Under the pieces are notes generated by a model. It saw nothing but the letters and a program-made list of their open reading frames with translations. It had not been told where the DNA came from and did not search any database. This document shows positions 52,035 through 60,723 of a stretch of DNA of 64,000 nucleotides, in pieces. The number at the start of each line of letters is the position of its first letter. The stretch's first letter is position 1. A program made the position numbers and the translations under genes. Source of the DNA: Clostridium punense (GTDB taxonomy: Bacteria > Bacillota > Clostridia > Clostridiales > Clostridiaceae). The DNA is taken from NCBI RefSeq assembly GCF_017874425.1, contig NZ_JAGGLL010000003.1, positions 169,484-233,483 of the forward strand, read 5' to 3'.

Positions 52035-53267
52035 TTAATAACCTTGAATATTAAATGGCCTTGTTACTCTATCTAAAATTCCGTTAATTTCAGCAATGGC
52101 TATTCCAAAGTTCGTAATTGACACTCCAGCTGCTCTACAACTTTCAATTCTAGACATTACTTCCGCTCTATTAAACATACAAGATCCACAATGAATTACC
52201 AATTTATACTCTTTTAAGTTCTCAGGAAAATCTTTTCCAGAAAAATTATCTACAACAATGTTTTCCTCAATTGATTTTAACCAGGTTGGTAATTTTTCTC
52301 TTGCTATATCCCCTTTTAATTGATGGTGAGTACAGGCTTCTGCAATCAATACTTTATCTCCTGACTTTAAATTTCTAATCTCCTTAGCCCCTTGAACAAA
52401 TTCTTTTAAATCCCCTTTTTCTCTCGCCATAATAATTGAAAAAGAGGTTAATGGTACATTATCATCTATTTTTGAGTGTACCAACTTAAACACCTGGGAG
52501 TCAGTAATTATAAGGTCAGGCTTATTGTTTAGCATTTCAAGACCTAAATCCAAATTATCAAGGGTTACCGTTACTGGAATAGCTTTATTATCTAATAAAT
52601 CTCTAAGAACTTGAACCTGAGGTAGTATTAACCTTCCCTTAGGAGCCTGTATATCCTGTGGCGCCACTAGTAGTACCTTATCTCCTGGCTTAACAATATC
52701 CCCTACTAAAGTGTAAGACTGAAAACTTTCAGGAGTTAATTTAATAATATTAGCTTTTAACTCATCTAGATTTATTTTATCTTCAGCACTAATGCTTACA
52801 AAGGATATGTCAAATATTTTTTTTAACATTTTCAAGTTTTCTTTGATTATTTCTTTATTTTCGATTAAATCTATTTTGTTAAGTACGCCAACTACTGGAA
52901 TAGATTTCTTCTTTAGTAACTGGCACCATTCTAATTCTAAAGTTAAATCCTTAGTATCATAAGGAACTTGTTCTGCAGAAATAACTAAAATCCCAAGGTC
53001 TGTTTTGTTTATAACTTCTTTAGTTCTTTGAACTCTTAAAGTTCCCATTTCTCCAATATCATCAATTCCAGCTGTATCAATAAATACTACTGGCCCAATT
53101 GGTAATAGTTCCATAGCTTTATAAACGGGGTCTGTGGTAGTTCCTTTGATATTTGATACTAGTGCTATATTTTGATTAGTTATAAAATTTATAATACTTG
53201 ACTTACCGGCGTTTCTCTTACCATATATTCCAATATGAAGCCGATTAGCTCTTGGTGTTTCTAACAT
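52035..53267 (-). CDS. hydF: [FeFe] hydrogenase maturation GTPase HydF
   Basis: 410 aa from ATG 53267 with AAGGAGGGATAAC before it; the frame stays open upstream through a palindromic element but that part is not HydF. GTPase motifs: P-loop GKRNAGKSS (16-24), GTTTDPV, DTAG (64-67) and LNKIDL. The C-terminal Fe-S ligands are ACTHHQ and HCGSCMFN, the CxHx(n)HCxxC pattern. HydF is the scaffold carrying the 2Fe precursor to HydA. Confidence 0.97.
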   Translation of the reverse strand: MLETPRANRLHIGIYGKRNAGKSSIINFITNQNIALVSNIKGTTTDPVYKAMELLPIGPVVFIDTAGIDDIGEMGTLRVQRTKEVINKTDLGILVISAEQVPYDTKDLTLELEWCQLLKKKSIPVVGVLNKIDLIENKEIIKENLKMLKKIFDISFVSISAEDKINLDELKANIIKLTPESFQSYTLVGDIVKPGDKVLLVAPQDIQAPKGRLILPQVQVLRDLLDNKAIPVTVTLDNLDLGLEMLNNKPDLIITDSQVFKLVHSKIDDNVPLTSFSIIMAREKGDLKEFVQGAKEIRNLKSGDKVLIAEACTHHQLKGDIAREKLPTWLKSIEENIVVDNFSGKDFPENLKEYKLVIHCGSCMFNRAEVMSRIESCRAAGVSITNFGIAIAEINGILDRVTRPFNIQGY

Positions 53268-53291
53268 GTTATCCCTCCTTCTTGAAAGAGT

Positions 53292-53455
53292 TAAGGCATC
53301 TGAAAATAAATAACAAGTCAAAGATGTGAAGGCTATTTTGTGATAGACAAGGAAACAGGTTCTGCAGATAGTGGGGCTATCTAAGGGTTCTGTTGACGCA
53401 GTATAGCACAAAATAGACGAGCAGATTGACTTATTTATTTCTTGAAGATGCCTAA
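53292..53455. repeat. Long imperfect palindromic element between hydG and hydF
   Basis: About 160 bp that fold on themselves: outer arms GGCATCT (53295-53301) and AGATGCC (53446-53452), then AAATAAATAA/TTATTTATTT, GTCAA/TTGAC, CTATTTTGTG/CACAAAATAG and an inner AGATAG-CTATCT hairpin. It fills the whole gap from the hydG stop to just before the hydF ribosome site. No transposase. Base composition is less AT-rich than its surroundings. Fits a MITE-like or dispersed palindromic repeat; copies elsewhere cannot be tested here. Confidence 0.65.
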
Positions 53456-54865
53456 TTAGAATCTGAGATCTCTTTCCCCATTTTCTATTCTATTTAGTTT
53501 AGCTTCAGTATCTTCTTTTCTCTTAGGATTAGGAATATCTGATAAGGATTCTTTAATAATTTTATTTCCAAGGTTTCTAGTATTTTCAGTACCATAATCT
53601 ATCATAAACTCTTTTAAGGTTAATAATGCATTGCATTGGCATACATTATTAATTTGACCACTCTTAGCTAAAGCCATAAATCTATCACCTGTTCTGCCTT
53701 CTCTATAGCAAGCTGTGCAATAACTAGGTATATAGCCGCTTTCCATTAAGCTCTCTACCATTTCAATTGGTGAACGATGATCTGCTACTTCAAATTGTGG
53801 CTTTTCTTCTATATCCCTCTGACTTTCTGCATAACCACCGACTCCAGTACAAGATCCTGTACTAATCTGAGAAATACCTATGCTAACTATTTCATCTCTT
53901 AGTTTTGGTTCTTCCCTTGTAGACAAAATCATTCCTGCGTATGGAACTGCTAGCCTTAAAACAGCTACAATCTTCTTAAACTCTTCGTCTCCTACTAGGT
54001 ATGGATAATCTTTTAAGCTTACATTTTCAGCCTCTCTAAGCCTTGGCACTGATATGGTATGTGGTCCAACTCCAGTTGTTTTCTCTAACTCTTCTGCGTG
54101 CATTAACATTGCAATAGTTTCATACTTATAATCATAAAGCCCATATAAAACACCTATACCTACATCATCAATACCTGCTTCTCTTGCTCTATGCATTGCT
54201 GTAGTATGATAATTATAATTGTGTTTTGGACCACTTGGATGCATTCTCTCATAGGTTTCCTTATGATAAGTTTCTTGGAAAAGAATATAAGTTCCAATTT
54301 CTGCTTCTTTTAATTTTCTGTATTCTTCTACAGAAGTAGCAGCTATATTAACATTGATTCTTCTAATAGCTCCATTGTCAAACTTTAAAGAGTAAATTGT
54401 TTTAATACAGTCTAAAACATATTCTAAAGGAGTGTTCACTTGATCTTCCCCTACTTCTAAAGCAATTCTCTTATGTCCTAAACTCTCTAAAACTCTAACC
54501 TCTTCCTTAAGCTCTTCCATATTAAGCTTTCTTCTTTTTAAATCTTCATTACAATGTTTATAACCACAATAAACACAGTTATTTACGCAATAATTACTTA
54601 CATATAAAGGAGCAAACATTACAATACGTTTACCATATATTTTTTCCTTAACTTCACGGGCAACCTTATACATTTCTTCGATGCTTTCATTATCTTTAAC
54701 TGACAGTAAAATAGCAGCTTCCCTATGAGAAAGCCCAGTTGCTGTTCTAGCTTTATGTAATATTTCTAGCACTAAGTTTCTATTTTTACTTAGCTCTATA
54801 CTTTCATCTATTACTTTTCTAATTTCATCATCTTTTATAAAATTTTCTGCATTATATTTATTCAT
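53456..54865 (-). CDS. hydG: [FeFe] hydrogenase maturase HydG (radical SAM tyrosine lyase)
   Basis: 469 aa. Radical-SAM motif CVNNCVYC (C93, C97, C100) preceded by MFAPLYVSNY. The C-terminal second cluster is CTACYREGRTGDRF with the trailing NNVCQC, which separates HydG from HydE and from ThiH. HydG splits tyrosine to make the CO and CN ligands of the H-cluster. ATG after AAAAAGGGGATTTTT. Upstream neighbour is the TM1266-type protein; downstream is hydF after a 188-bp gap. Confidence 0.97.
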   Translation of the reverse strand: MNKYNAENFIKDDEIRKVIDESIELSKNRNLVLEILHKARTATGLSHREAAILLSVKDNESIEEMYKVAREVKEKIYGKRIVMFAPLYVSNYCVNNCVYCGYKHCNEDLKRRKLNMEELKEEVRVLESLGHKRIALEVGEDQVNTPLEYVLDCIKTIYSLKFDNGAIRRINVNIAATSVEEYRKLKEAEIGTYILFQETYHKETYERMHPSGPKHNYNYHTTAMHRAREAGIDDVGIGVLYGLYDYKYETIAMLMHAEELEKTTGVGPHTISVPRLREAENVSLKDYPYLVGDEEFKKIVAVLRLAVPYAGMILSTREEPKLRDEIVSIGISQISTGSCTGVGGYAESQRDIEEKPQFEVADHRSPIEMVESLMESGYIPSYCTACYREGRTGDRFMALAKSGQINNVCQCNALLTLKEFMIDYGTENTRNLGNKIIKESLSDIPNPKRKEDTEAKLNRIENGERDLRF

Positions 54866-54932
54866 AAAAATCCCCTTTTTCTTATATTATCTTTAACAAT
54901 TTTCTTACCCTATAAATTTATAATATTTTACC

Positions 54933-55178
54933 CTATCCCTTAGTTATTGCTGATTTTACAGCAACTCCTTTTAACTTTCCAATTTTCCCTGTCATAGCCG
55001 ATATATCATCAACTAATCCATCCACTATAACAGAAATTACACTTACTCCCCTATCTCTATAAGGAATTCCTATTCTACCTACTATTATTGAATTAAAGTC
55101 ATGTAGTATACTATTAACTTCAGTAGCTTTTTCAATATCTTCAATTATTATGCCGACAACAGCAATTCTTTTTTTCAT
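54933..55178 (-). CDS. TM1266-family iron-only hydrogenase system regulator
   Basis: 81 aa, ACT-like alpha/beta fold: RIAVVGIIIEDIEKATEVN, IVGRIGIPYRDRGVSVISVI and DDISAMTGKIGKLKGVAVK. This small family is nearly always next to hydrogenase maturases and is thought to be regulatory, but its mechanism is not settled. First gene of the maturation operon. A terminator-like hairpin sits within its 5' leader. Confidence 0.92.
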   Translation of the reverse strand: MKKRIAVVGIIIEDIEKATEVNSILHDFNSIIVGRIGIPYRDRGVSVISVIVDGLVDDISAMTGKIGKLKGVAVKSAITKG

Positions 55179-55194
55179 AATTCATCACCACTTA

Positions 55195-55226
55195 CAAAAA
55201 AATAAACCAACACAAAAAGTGTTGGT
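55195..55226 (-). promoter_or_regulatory. Terminator-like hairpin in the tm1266 leader
   Basis: Minus strand: perfect 8-bp stem ACCAACAC/GTGTTGGT with a 5-nt loop, then TTATTTTTTTG. It ends 17 nt before the start codon. No promoter fits between, so maturation-operon mRNA must pass it. It could also end read-through from lysO. Confidence 0.6.
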
Positions 55227-55350
55227 AAAAATCTTTATTATTTCTATTTTCACCGCCTTTTTGCTAAGAACTTCTCCACAATCAGGTTAATGTTTTATTA
55301 ATTTACCACTCTCAACTGAAAGAATCTCTCGCAGTAAAGAATCTAACTTA

Positions 55351-55379
55351 ATTATATAAATTTTCTGAACTATAGTAAA
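55351..55379 (-). promoter_or_regulatory. Promoter of tm1266-hydG-hydF
   Basis: Minus strand: -35 TTTACT (55374-55379), 17-bp spacer, -10 TATAAT (55351-55356). It lies before the hairpin at 55206, giving a leader of about 165 nt. Confidence 0.6.
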
Positions 55380-55420
55380 TAAAAATCCTTCGACAATTGT
55401 AATAATAAGACTTGCTTATT

Positions 55421-56020
55421 CTAATGCATATTATAAAAGAATGTTACCAGAACTGGTACAAGTGAACTCATTATAACTCCATTTATAAAAGAAATTACTG
55501 CTATTTCTGGGTTTGTTGCTTTGGAGACTAATGGTAAGGTAGTATCCATAGACGTAGCACCAGCAGGTGCAATTGCAGTGTAGTAATTTAGCCTCTTAGC
55601 TAGTATCGGTATTAATATTACAGCAAAAATCTCTCTAAATACATTTGTTAGGAATGCTATTGCTCCTAAAGCTTCCCCTCCAAGCTCTTTCAACATAACT
55701 CCTGATAAGCTATACCATCCAAACCCTGACGCTATGGATAAACTTTCATTGATAGCCATACTAAAAATTATGCCTGAAAGTAGCCCTCCTATTAAACTAC
55801 CCATGATTCCTCCCAAAGGAACTAATAGTATTTTAAATCCAAGAGCTTTAAGATCCTTTAAAATTGTTTTATTTGAGCCTACATCGATTCCTACGCAAAA
55901 TATTAATGCATACAGGGAAAAAGATGCAACCATATCTAAGTTTGATATCATACTGGATGGAAATATAAAATACCCACAACCAATTCCAAGCACAATTGCT
56001 CCTAAAATCACTAAGGTCAT
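55421..56020 (-). CDS. lysO: LysO-type lysine exporter, C-terminal half
   Basis: 199 aa, about five to six hydrophobic helices: LDMVASFSLYALIFCVGIDVG, GFGWYSLSGVMLKELGGEALG and APAGATSMDTTLPLVSK. Matches the C-terminal two thirds of LysO/YbjE (DUF340). It has its own ribosome site AGGAGGAAATATAGT, which overlaps the stop of the N-terminal half, so the split is a genuine two-gene form and not a frameshift. Exports lysine or toxic analogues. Confidence 0.88.
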   Translation of the reverse strand: MTLVILGAIVLGIGCGYFIFPSSMISNLDMVASFSLYALIFCVGIDVGSNKTILKDLKALGFKILLVPLGGIMGSLIGGLLSGIIFSMAINESLSIASGFGWYSLSGVMLKELGGEALGAIAFLTNVFREIFAVILIPILAKRLNYYTAIAPAGATSMDTTLPLVSKATNPEIAVISFINGVIMSSLVPVLVTFFYNMH

Positions 56021-56021
56021 A

Positions 56022-56366
56022 CTATATTTCCTCCTGTCCTTCTCTATGTACTAAATCTTCATTGTTAAAAGCTAGTTCCTTATTTTTTTCCTTCACTATA
56101 TTATTACTTAAGAACTTATTACTAAGAAAGTATATAATCACTATACTCCCTAAGATAGATAAAGCTGCAAAAGCAAAAGCTTTAGCCCCAATAAGAGGTA
56201 AATCCCTTATTATGTTCTCATTTGCCCCTATAGAGGCTCCCATTGAGAATAATAGAAATACTACACCAGCTTGCTGAACCTTACCATTTAATTTTTTGTG
56301 ATTATCCTTTAGTCTTACAAAATATCCGATAATGGCTCCTAAAAATAATGCAATTATAATCTCCAC
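56022..56366 (-). CDS. LysO-type lysine exporter, N-terminal half
   Basis: 114 aa starting with GTG after AGGGAGGGGATTAA. Three hydrophobic helices: IIIALFLGAIIGYFVRL, AGVVFLLFSMGASIGANE and FAALSILGSIVIIYFLSNKF. This equals the first third of fused LysO. Ends with an acidic tail (ELAFNNEDLVHREGQEE). Works with the next gene. Confidence 0.86.
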   Translation of the reverse strand: MEIIIALFLGAIIGYFVRLKDNHKKLNGKVQQAGVVFLLFSMGASIGANENIIRDLPLIGAKAFAFAALSILGSIVIIYFLSNKFLSNNIVKEKNKELAFNNEDLVHREGQEEI

Positions 56367-56519
56367 TTAATCCCCTCCCTAAAAATTACCCTATTATTAT
56401 ATCATCCTATTGAAACTTTGTCATTTTACCTACTTATTGATTTAAATTACCGCAATAAATTCTAAACCCTTTATAATTTTAATATAATTATTATATATTT
56501 AACTTCCAAGGAGGGAACT

Positions 56520-57365
56520 ATGAACGATTTTTTTGTCCCTTTGTATATCAATGATGAAGTTTTGTCGAGCTTATTTAAAATTGCTATTGAAAGATTTATT
56601 GAAATTGAGAAAATAACAAATAAACAAGAAGTTATTATAAATTCTAATGTTCCTTTATGTGAACTTACTTGCGGTAAAATTCTTCAAGGAAACGCATCAG
56701 TACAACTCCTTCAAGGCTTTACAAGAAGAACCATTCAAGAAATTGAAAAATCAACTATAACCACCTATATTAGACTTAGAGATATACTAGAAAAGAATAT
56801 GTTTTTAAAGAAGGTGTCATCCAAAGATGATATTAATTTTATTGAAGATGGAGACATAGTTGAAATAAAGTGCAAAATGAAAATGAATTCTCAATTAAAG
56901 AAAATTCAACATGTCATTGATATTTTAGAAATAGAAAGTATTATAGATGAATGTAATCTGGAAAGAAGAGAAGAAAAAAAGTTTGATAAAAAAGCTTTGT
57001 TAAACTGGTTTAAGACTACTCTACAGATTGTAAAAGATTCTAAGTGCACAAAATATATAACTGAGCCTCTTTTTAGTTCCGATCTTAGAGGAATAATCCC
57101 TATACAAAATAAATACTCTTTAATGGATTTAGATTGTAATTATCATACTAATATGACTGTACTTGGTAAAGTGAGTTCTATTGAAAAAAACTCGCATGGT
57201 AATATCAAAGCACCAATAAATACTGAAACTTGCTTTGATTTTGCTTATGACAGACTCTCCTCTGTGCTAAGCAAAGATTTATTAGACAAACTAAATATTG
57301 ATGATTTAATTGAAGAAAATATTAGTAGTTACATGGAAATAATACCTATAATCATTTATGTATAG
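56520..57365 (+). CDS. Conserved hypothetical protein (possibly DUF6414-like)
   Basis: 281 aa, soluble, mixed alpha/beta. Begins MNDFFVPLYINDEVLSSLF and has a helical middle (RRTIQEIEKSTITTYIRLRD). No catalytic motif, signal peptide or membrane segment. The opening and length resemble the DUF6414 group, but I am not sure. ATG after AAGGAGGGAACT. Monocistronic, ends at hairpins around 57400-57516. Confidence 0.6.
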   Translation: MNDFFVPLYINDEVLSSLFKIAIERFIEIEKITNKQEVIINSNVPLCELTCGKILQGNASVQLLQGFTRRTIQEIEKSTITTYIRLRDILEKNMFLKKVSSKDDINFIEDGDIVEIKCKMKMNSQLKKIQHVIDILEIESIIDECNLERREEKKFDKKALLNWFKTTLQIVKDSKCTKYITEPLFSSDLRGIIPIQNKYSLMDLDCNYHTNMTVLGKVSSIEKNSHGNIKAPINTETCFDFAYDRLSSVLSKDLLDKLNIDDLIEENISSYMEIIPIIIYV

Positions 57366-57467
57366 ACCTTAACAGTTCAACTAAATGCTCTATTTTTCAT
57401 TATCAATACCGTATTACGGCATTGATCCTTAAAATGTTAGGAAGCATCTTTTTAGACAATTTTAATG

Positions 57468-57516
57468 TATATATAATAAAAGAGTACTAATTTAAAGTAC
57501 TCTTTTATTATATATA
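57468..57516. terminator. Bidirectional terminator
   Basis: Perfect 21-bp stem (arms 57468-57488 and 57496-57516, core AAAAGAGTACT) with a 7-nt loop, between converging genes. A second hairpin, ATCAAT-CCG/CGG-ATTGAT with one mismatch, lies at about 57399-57424. Confidence 0.85.
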
Positions 57517-57582
57517 TTTGCCTTAGAAAAATAGATTTAGTATTATTGTGTAAAATATTACTTTAATATCTTTTACTAAGCC

Positions 57583-59475
57583 TTATAAGCTCATTAAATT
57601 TCTACGATAATCTGCGTAGAGCTTTCTCAAATTTTTCATTTCACTATCAAGCTGAATTTGCAGATTTGATAATTTTTCAAAATCAGAATTACTTATTGAA
57701 TCCTTTATTTGACTAAATAAACTTTTTCTAGTATAACTATCTTTCATAATGTACTCTCTAATTTTGCTAATCTCTCCCCACTTTTCTATATCATACTCTG
57801 TTAGCTCATCATTGCACCCTTTTTTTATACTTCTTATTTCACTAATATAATTTGGTATTAATCTATGCTCTATTTCTGTCATCCATCTTGATAAAATTGC
57901 TGTTTTATAACTATTAAGAATTTCTTCAGTAAACACACTGCCCTCTTTAAGTGTTTTTAGTTTGTTAGTATGTTGGAAGTTAAGGATATTTTCGAAAACA
58001 GTTCTAGGAGCTTTACCAAAATATTCTTCCCTCTCCTCTTCTGAATAATGCTCAAAAACATCTTCCTCACTTCTATAGGCCCTAGACTCTTCTAAGTATT
58101 CTACTATATCACCTGGTTTCTTTGATAATTCCTTTAATAGTTCGTTACAAGTTTTCTTGTTTTTTAGTGCGTATTTAATACCATTAAGCATGGCTACATT
58201 CATAGCCGATAATACTAGATAAATATTTGTATGTGGATTTGGAGAACGAAGTTCAAATCTAGTTGCCATTGGATTATCCATATCTCTAATTAATCCTATC
58301 AAGATAGTTCTATTTCTTGAAGGCTGATTTACTTCATGTCCAAGGGATGTAACAATGCATACTGGAGCCTCAAAGCCAGGTTTTAATCTCCTAAAGGCAC
58401 CATTACTAGAAGACACAAAGGGGTTTATTACTTCGTAATTTTTAAGTATGCCCATTAAGGCACCATAACCTATCTCACTAATAAAATCATTCATGTTATG
58501 AAATAGATTTATTACCTTTCCATCCTTTAACTTTATATTAACTCCTATATGAAGATGTTTTCCATTTCCAGCTACTTCGTCCATAGGTTTTGCTTGAAAA
58601 GTCACATCTAGTCCGTTTCTTCTAAATACTTCTTTAATTACTTCCCTAGCCAATAATTCATTATCACAAGCTTGTATTGCGTTTGAGTATTTCCAGTCTA
58701 TCTCTAATTGCTCCATAATATGATTATAGGAACCACCCTCAGTTAGCTTGGCTTTAACTCCCCCAACTTCTTTATGTCCCATTTCAGGCTCCAATCCATA
58801 GTTTTCTAACATAGTGAGTGCCTGCTCTAAGGCAGTTCTTACTGTGCCTTTTGTTCTTTTCCAATACTGTTCCTTTAACACTTCTGATGTAGATAATTCT
58901 TCAAGTTCAGCAAATTCATTTGGGGTTTTAACCCAAAATTCAAGTTCTGTAGCAGCCGTAATTAAAACTTTTTCTATATTCTCAAAGGATATCCCTATAC
59001 TATTTAAGCATTCTGGACTCTTCTTTAATAACTCAAGAAGCTCACCTTGAAAATAATCAACTGAATTTTTTAATATATTTCTACAATCCACAGCCACATT
59101 ATTATGATAAAGATGACAAGGTATTCTTAAAGTACCTGTAGGCATATTAGTATACTCATCAATGTTTTCATAGTTATAATCAACAAACCAATTGCACTCT
59201 AAATCAACTTTCATATCAACCTTAGCATTGTTTAATGTTGCTATTTCTGGAAGTATTACAGATGAACCGTCAGTTTGTACTGAAATTCCATAAAGAAAAG
59301 TATCTATACTTTCAATAAAGTTTTTTACTGGGATTTTCTCATCTGTTTCATTACCTAGAAAATCTACACCTACTAAGGAAATAAATTTAATCTCTTTATG
59401 TTGCCCTAAAATTTCTATAAGCCTTTCCTTATTATGATTTTCTTTTCCTATAAAGTACAATAAATTATTATTCAT
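57583..59475 (-). CDS. glnA: Glutamine synthetase, long clostridial form
   Basis: 630 aa from ATG 59475 (GGAGGGATAACTTTT before it). Central catalytic domain: GGVKAKLTEGGSYNH, KPMDEVAGNGKHLHIGV, GAFRRLKPGFEAP and RFELRSPNPHTNIY, which give the metal, ATP and glutamate sites. It is longer than type I enzymes (about 440-470) because of N-terminal and C-terminal extensions, the latter (about 490-630) being helical and charged. Probably ligates ammonia to glutamate; a related gamma-glutamyl amide ligase is possible. Confidence 0.85.
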   Translation of the reverse strand: MNNNLLYFIGKENHNKERLIEILGQHKEIKFISLVGVDFLGNETDEKIPVKNFIESIDTFLYGISVQTDGSSVILPEIATLNNAKVDMKVDLECNWFVDYNYENIDEYTNMPTGTLRIPCHLYHNNVAVDCRNILKNSVDYFQGELLELLKKSPECLNSIGISFENIEKVLITAATELEFWVKTPNEFAELEELSTSEVLKEQYWKRTKGTVRTALEQALTMLENYGLEPEMGHKEVGGVKAKLTEGGSYNHIMEQLEIDWKYSNAIQACDNELLAREVIKEVFRRNGLDVTFQAKPMDEVAGNGKHLHIGVNIKLKDGKVINLFHNMNDFISEIGYGALMGILKNYEVINPFVSSSNGAFRRLKPGFEAPVCIVTSLGHEVNQPSRNRTILIGLIRDMDNPMATRFELRSPNPHTNIYLVLSAMNVAMLNGIKYALKNKKTCNELLKELSKKPGDIVEYLEESRAYRSEEDVFEHYSEEEREEYFGKAPRTVFENILNFQHTNKLKTLKEGSVFTEEILNSYKTAILSRWMTEIEHRLIPNYISEIRSIKKGCNDELTEYDIEKWGEISKIREYIMKDSYTRKSLFSQIKDSISNSDFEKLSNLQIQLDSEMKNLRKLYADYRRNLMSL

Positions 59476-59893
59476 AAAAGTTATCCCTCCCAAATATATG
59501 CAATATTATTAAATGAATATTGCAATTGTAACATATATTTTGAAAAATGTATATAAAGTACGAACATAATACAAATATATTTCTATTTAATTCGTATTTG
59601 TTCCAGTTTTTAGTTTTCTCAATTATGGTATTCTTAACAATGTAATTTTGCTATAAAATTGATAATATATTATAAAATATGTTTTATGTATATAGTTTAA
59701 ATTGTCAAGTCTATATGATAGGATTTATTCTCTTGTGAGTAATTCCTTTGTATCATAGTGAATACATAAATCTAACTAAACCATGATGACTAATTCTTCT
59801 TGTAATATAACTTTTGTAAATTTACATTAAAATGCAATAGATTTATTACATTTTTTATGGTTTAATAAACTTATAATTAAAGGAGGTCTTAAA
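59476..59893. other. Divergent intergenic region glnA / exonuclease
   Basis: 418 bp, AT-rich. An inverted repeat TGCAATATT/AATATTGCA (59499-59524, 8-bp spacer) sits just before glnA and could be an operator. Nothing else is recognisable; no glutamine riboswitch or T-box core. Confidence 0.4.
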
Positions 59894-60505
59894 TTGAAAC
59901 TTTTATTTTTTGATACTGAAACTACTGACATAAAACCAGGCAATATATGCCAGTTGTCATATATATTAGTTGATAATAACTCTAAACCACAAACTACTAT
60001 AGGAAAGAATTTCTTCTTTACTGTAGAAGACATGAGTAGTAGTGCAGAGGAAGTTCATGGATTTTCATTAGAAAAACTTTATGAATTAAGCGAAGGATTA
60101 TATTTTGAAGATCAATTAAATACCTTTATAGAAGATTTTTTAACTGCAGATATTATAATCGGCCATAATGTAAATTTTGACTTAAAATTTATGAGCCATG
60201 AGTTAGAATTTTGCGATATTGAACTTAATCCTTCACACACTTTTTGCACTATGGGTTACTACAAAGATAAGTGTAAGTTAACTAATGGAAAAGGGAGTAT
60301 AAAAAATCCCAGATTAGAAGAAGTTATTACCTTCTTAGGAATTTCTAAGGAAGATGTTGAGAGTAAGTGTAGGGAGCTATTTCAAGGTGTTGGGGACTAC
60401 CATGATGCTAGATTTGATACTACAGCTACTTATTTAATTGTTACTACAGGCATCAGAAAAGGCCTTATTCCAAAAGGTTATTTTTCAAATATGATCCAGA
60501 GATAA
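59894..60505 (+). CDS. DEDDh 3'-5' exonuclease (DnaQ-like)
   Basis: 203 aa from TTG, fixed by AAAGGAGGTCTTAAA. Exo I FFDTETTD, Exo II IGHNVNFDLKFM and Exo III YHDARFDTTATY with the DEDDh histidine. A short insertion (YYKDKCKLTNGKGSIKNP) precedes the last motif. Single domain, no polymerase or helicase fused. Likely trims DNA or RNA ends in repair. A 16-bp hairpin (60504-60542) starts at the stop codon. Confidence 0.88.
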   Translation: MKLLFFDTETTDIKPGNICQLSYILVDNNSKPQTTIGKNFFFTVEDMSSSAEEVHGFSLEKLYELSEGLYFEDQLNTFIEDFLTADIIIGHNVNFDLKFMSHELEFCDIELNPSHTFCTMGYYKDKCKLTNGKGSIKNPRLEEVITFLGISKEDVESKCRELFQGVGDYHDARFDTTATYLIVTTGIRKGLIPKGYFSNMIQR

Positions 60506-60542
60506 GTTTAATCCTATTACTTTATCTAATAGGATTAAACTT
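60504..60542 (+). terminator. Hairpin overlapping the exonuclease stop
   Basis: Perfect 16-bp stem (60504-60519 and 60527-60542), 7-nt loop. No real T tract follows, so it may stabilise or weakly terminate the mRNA. Confidence 0.55.
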
Positions 60543-60723
60543 AGTTACGTTAGTAAAAATTACATCATAAATATGTTTAGTATATAATAAAAATTACAGA
60601 TAAATTTCCTTTGCTGAAAATATTCACAAAAATGTTAAATAGTTTTTGTATTTTTAAGAGGATTTTTAATATATTTATAGTAATTAATAGTTGTAAATAT
60701 ATTAAACTTAGGGGGAATAGGGA

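Noticed and set aside
53268..53411. N-terminal extension of HydF
   Set aside because: The frame is open to 53411 but its residues come from the palindromic element; HydF starts at the ATG with AAGGAGGG at 53267.
53456..54865. HydE or ThiH identity for the radical-SAM maturase
   Set aside because: Length of 469 aa and the C-terminal CTACYREGRTGDRF cluster are specific to HydG.
55227..55345. T-box or 6S RNA in the tm1266 leader
   Set aside because: No GGTGGNACC T-box sequence and no long bubble hairpin could be drawn by hand, so the leader is left unnamed.
55421..56366. lysO halves as a frameshifted single gene
   Set aside because: The second half has its own AGGAGG site and ATG, and two-gene LysO is a known form in clostridia.
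56367..56519. Lysine riboswitch upstream of the LysO genes
   Set aside because: Only about 150 bp shared with a divergent gene and no conserved lysine-riboswitch core visible.
57468..57516. 21-bp perfect palindrome as a novel element
   Set aside because: It sits between converging genes with A- and T-rich arm ends and is fully explained as a bidirectional terminator.
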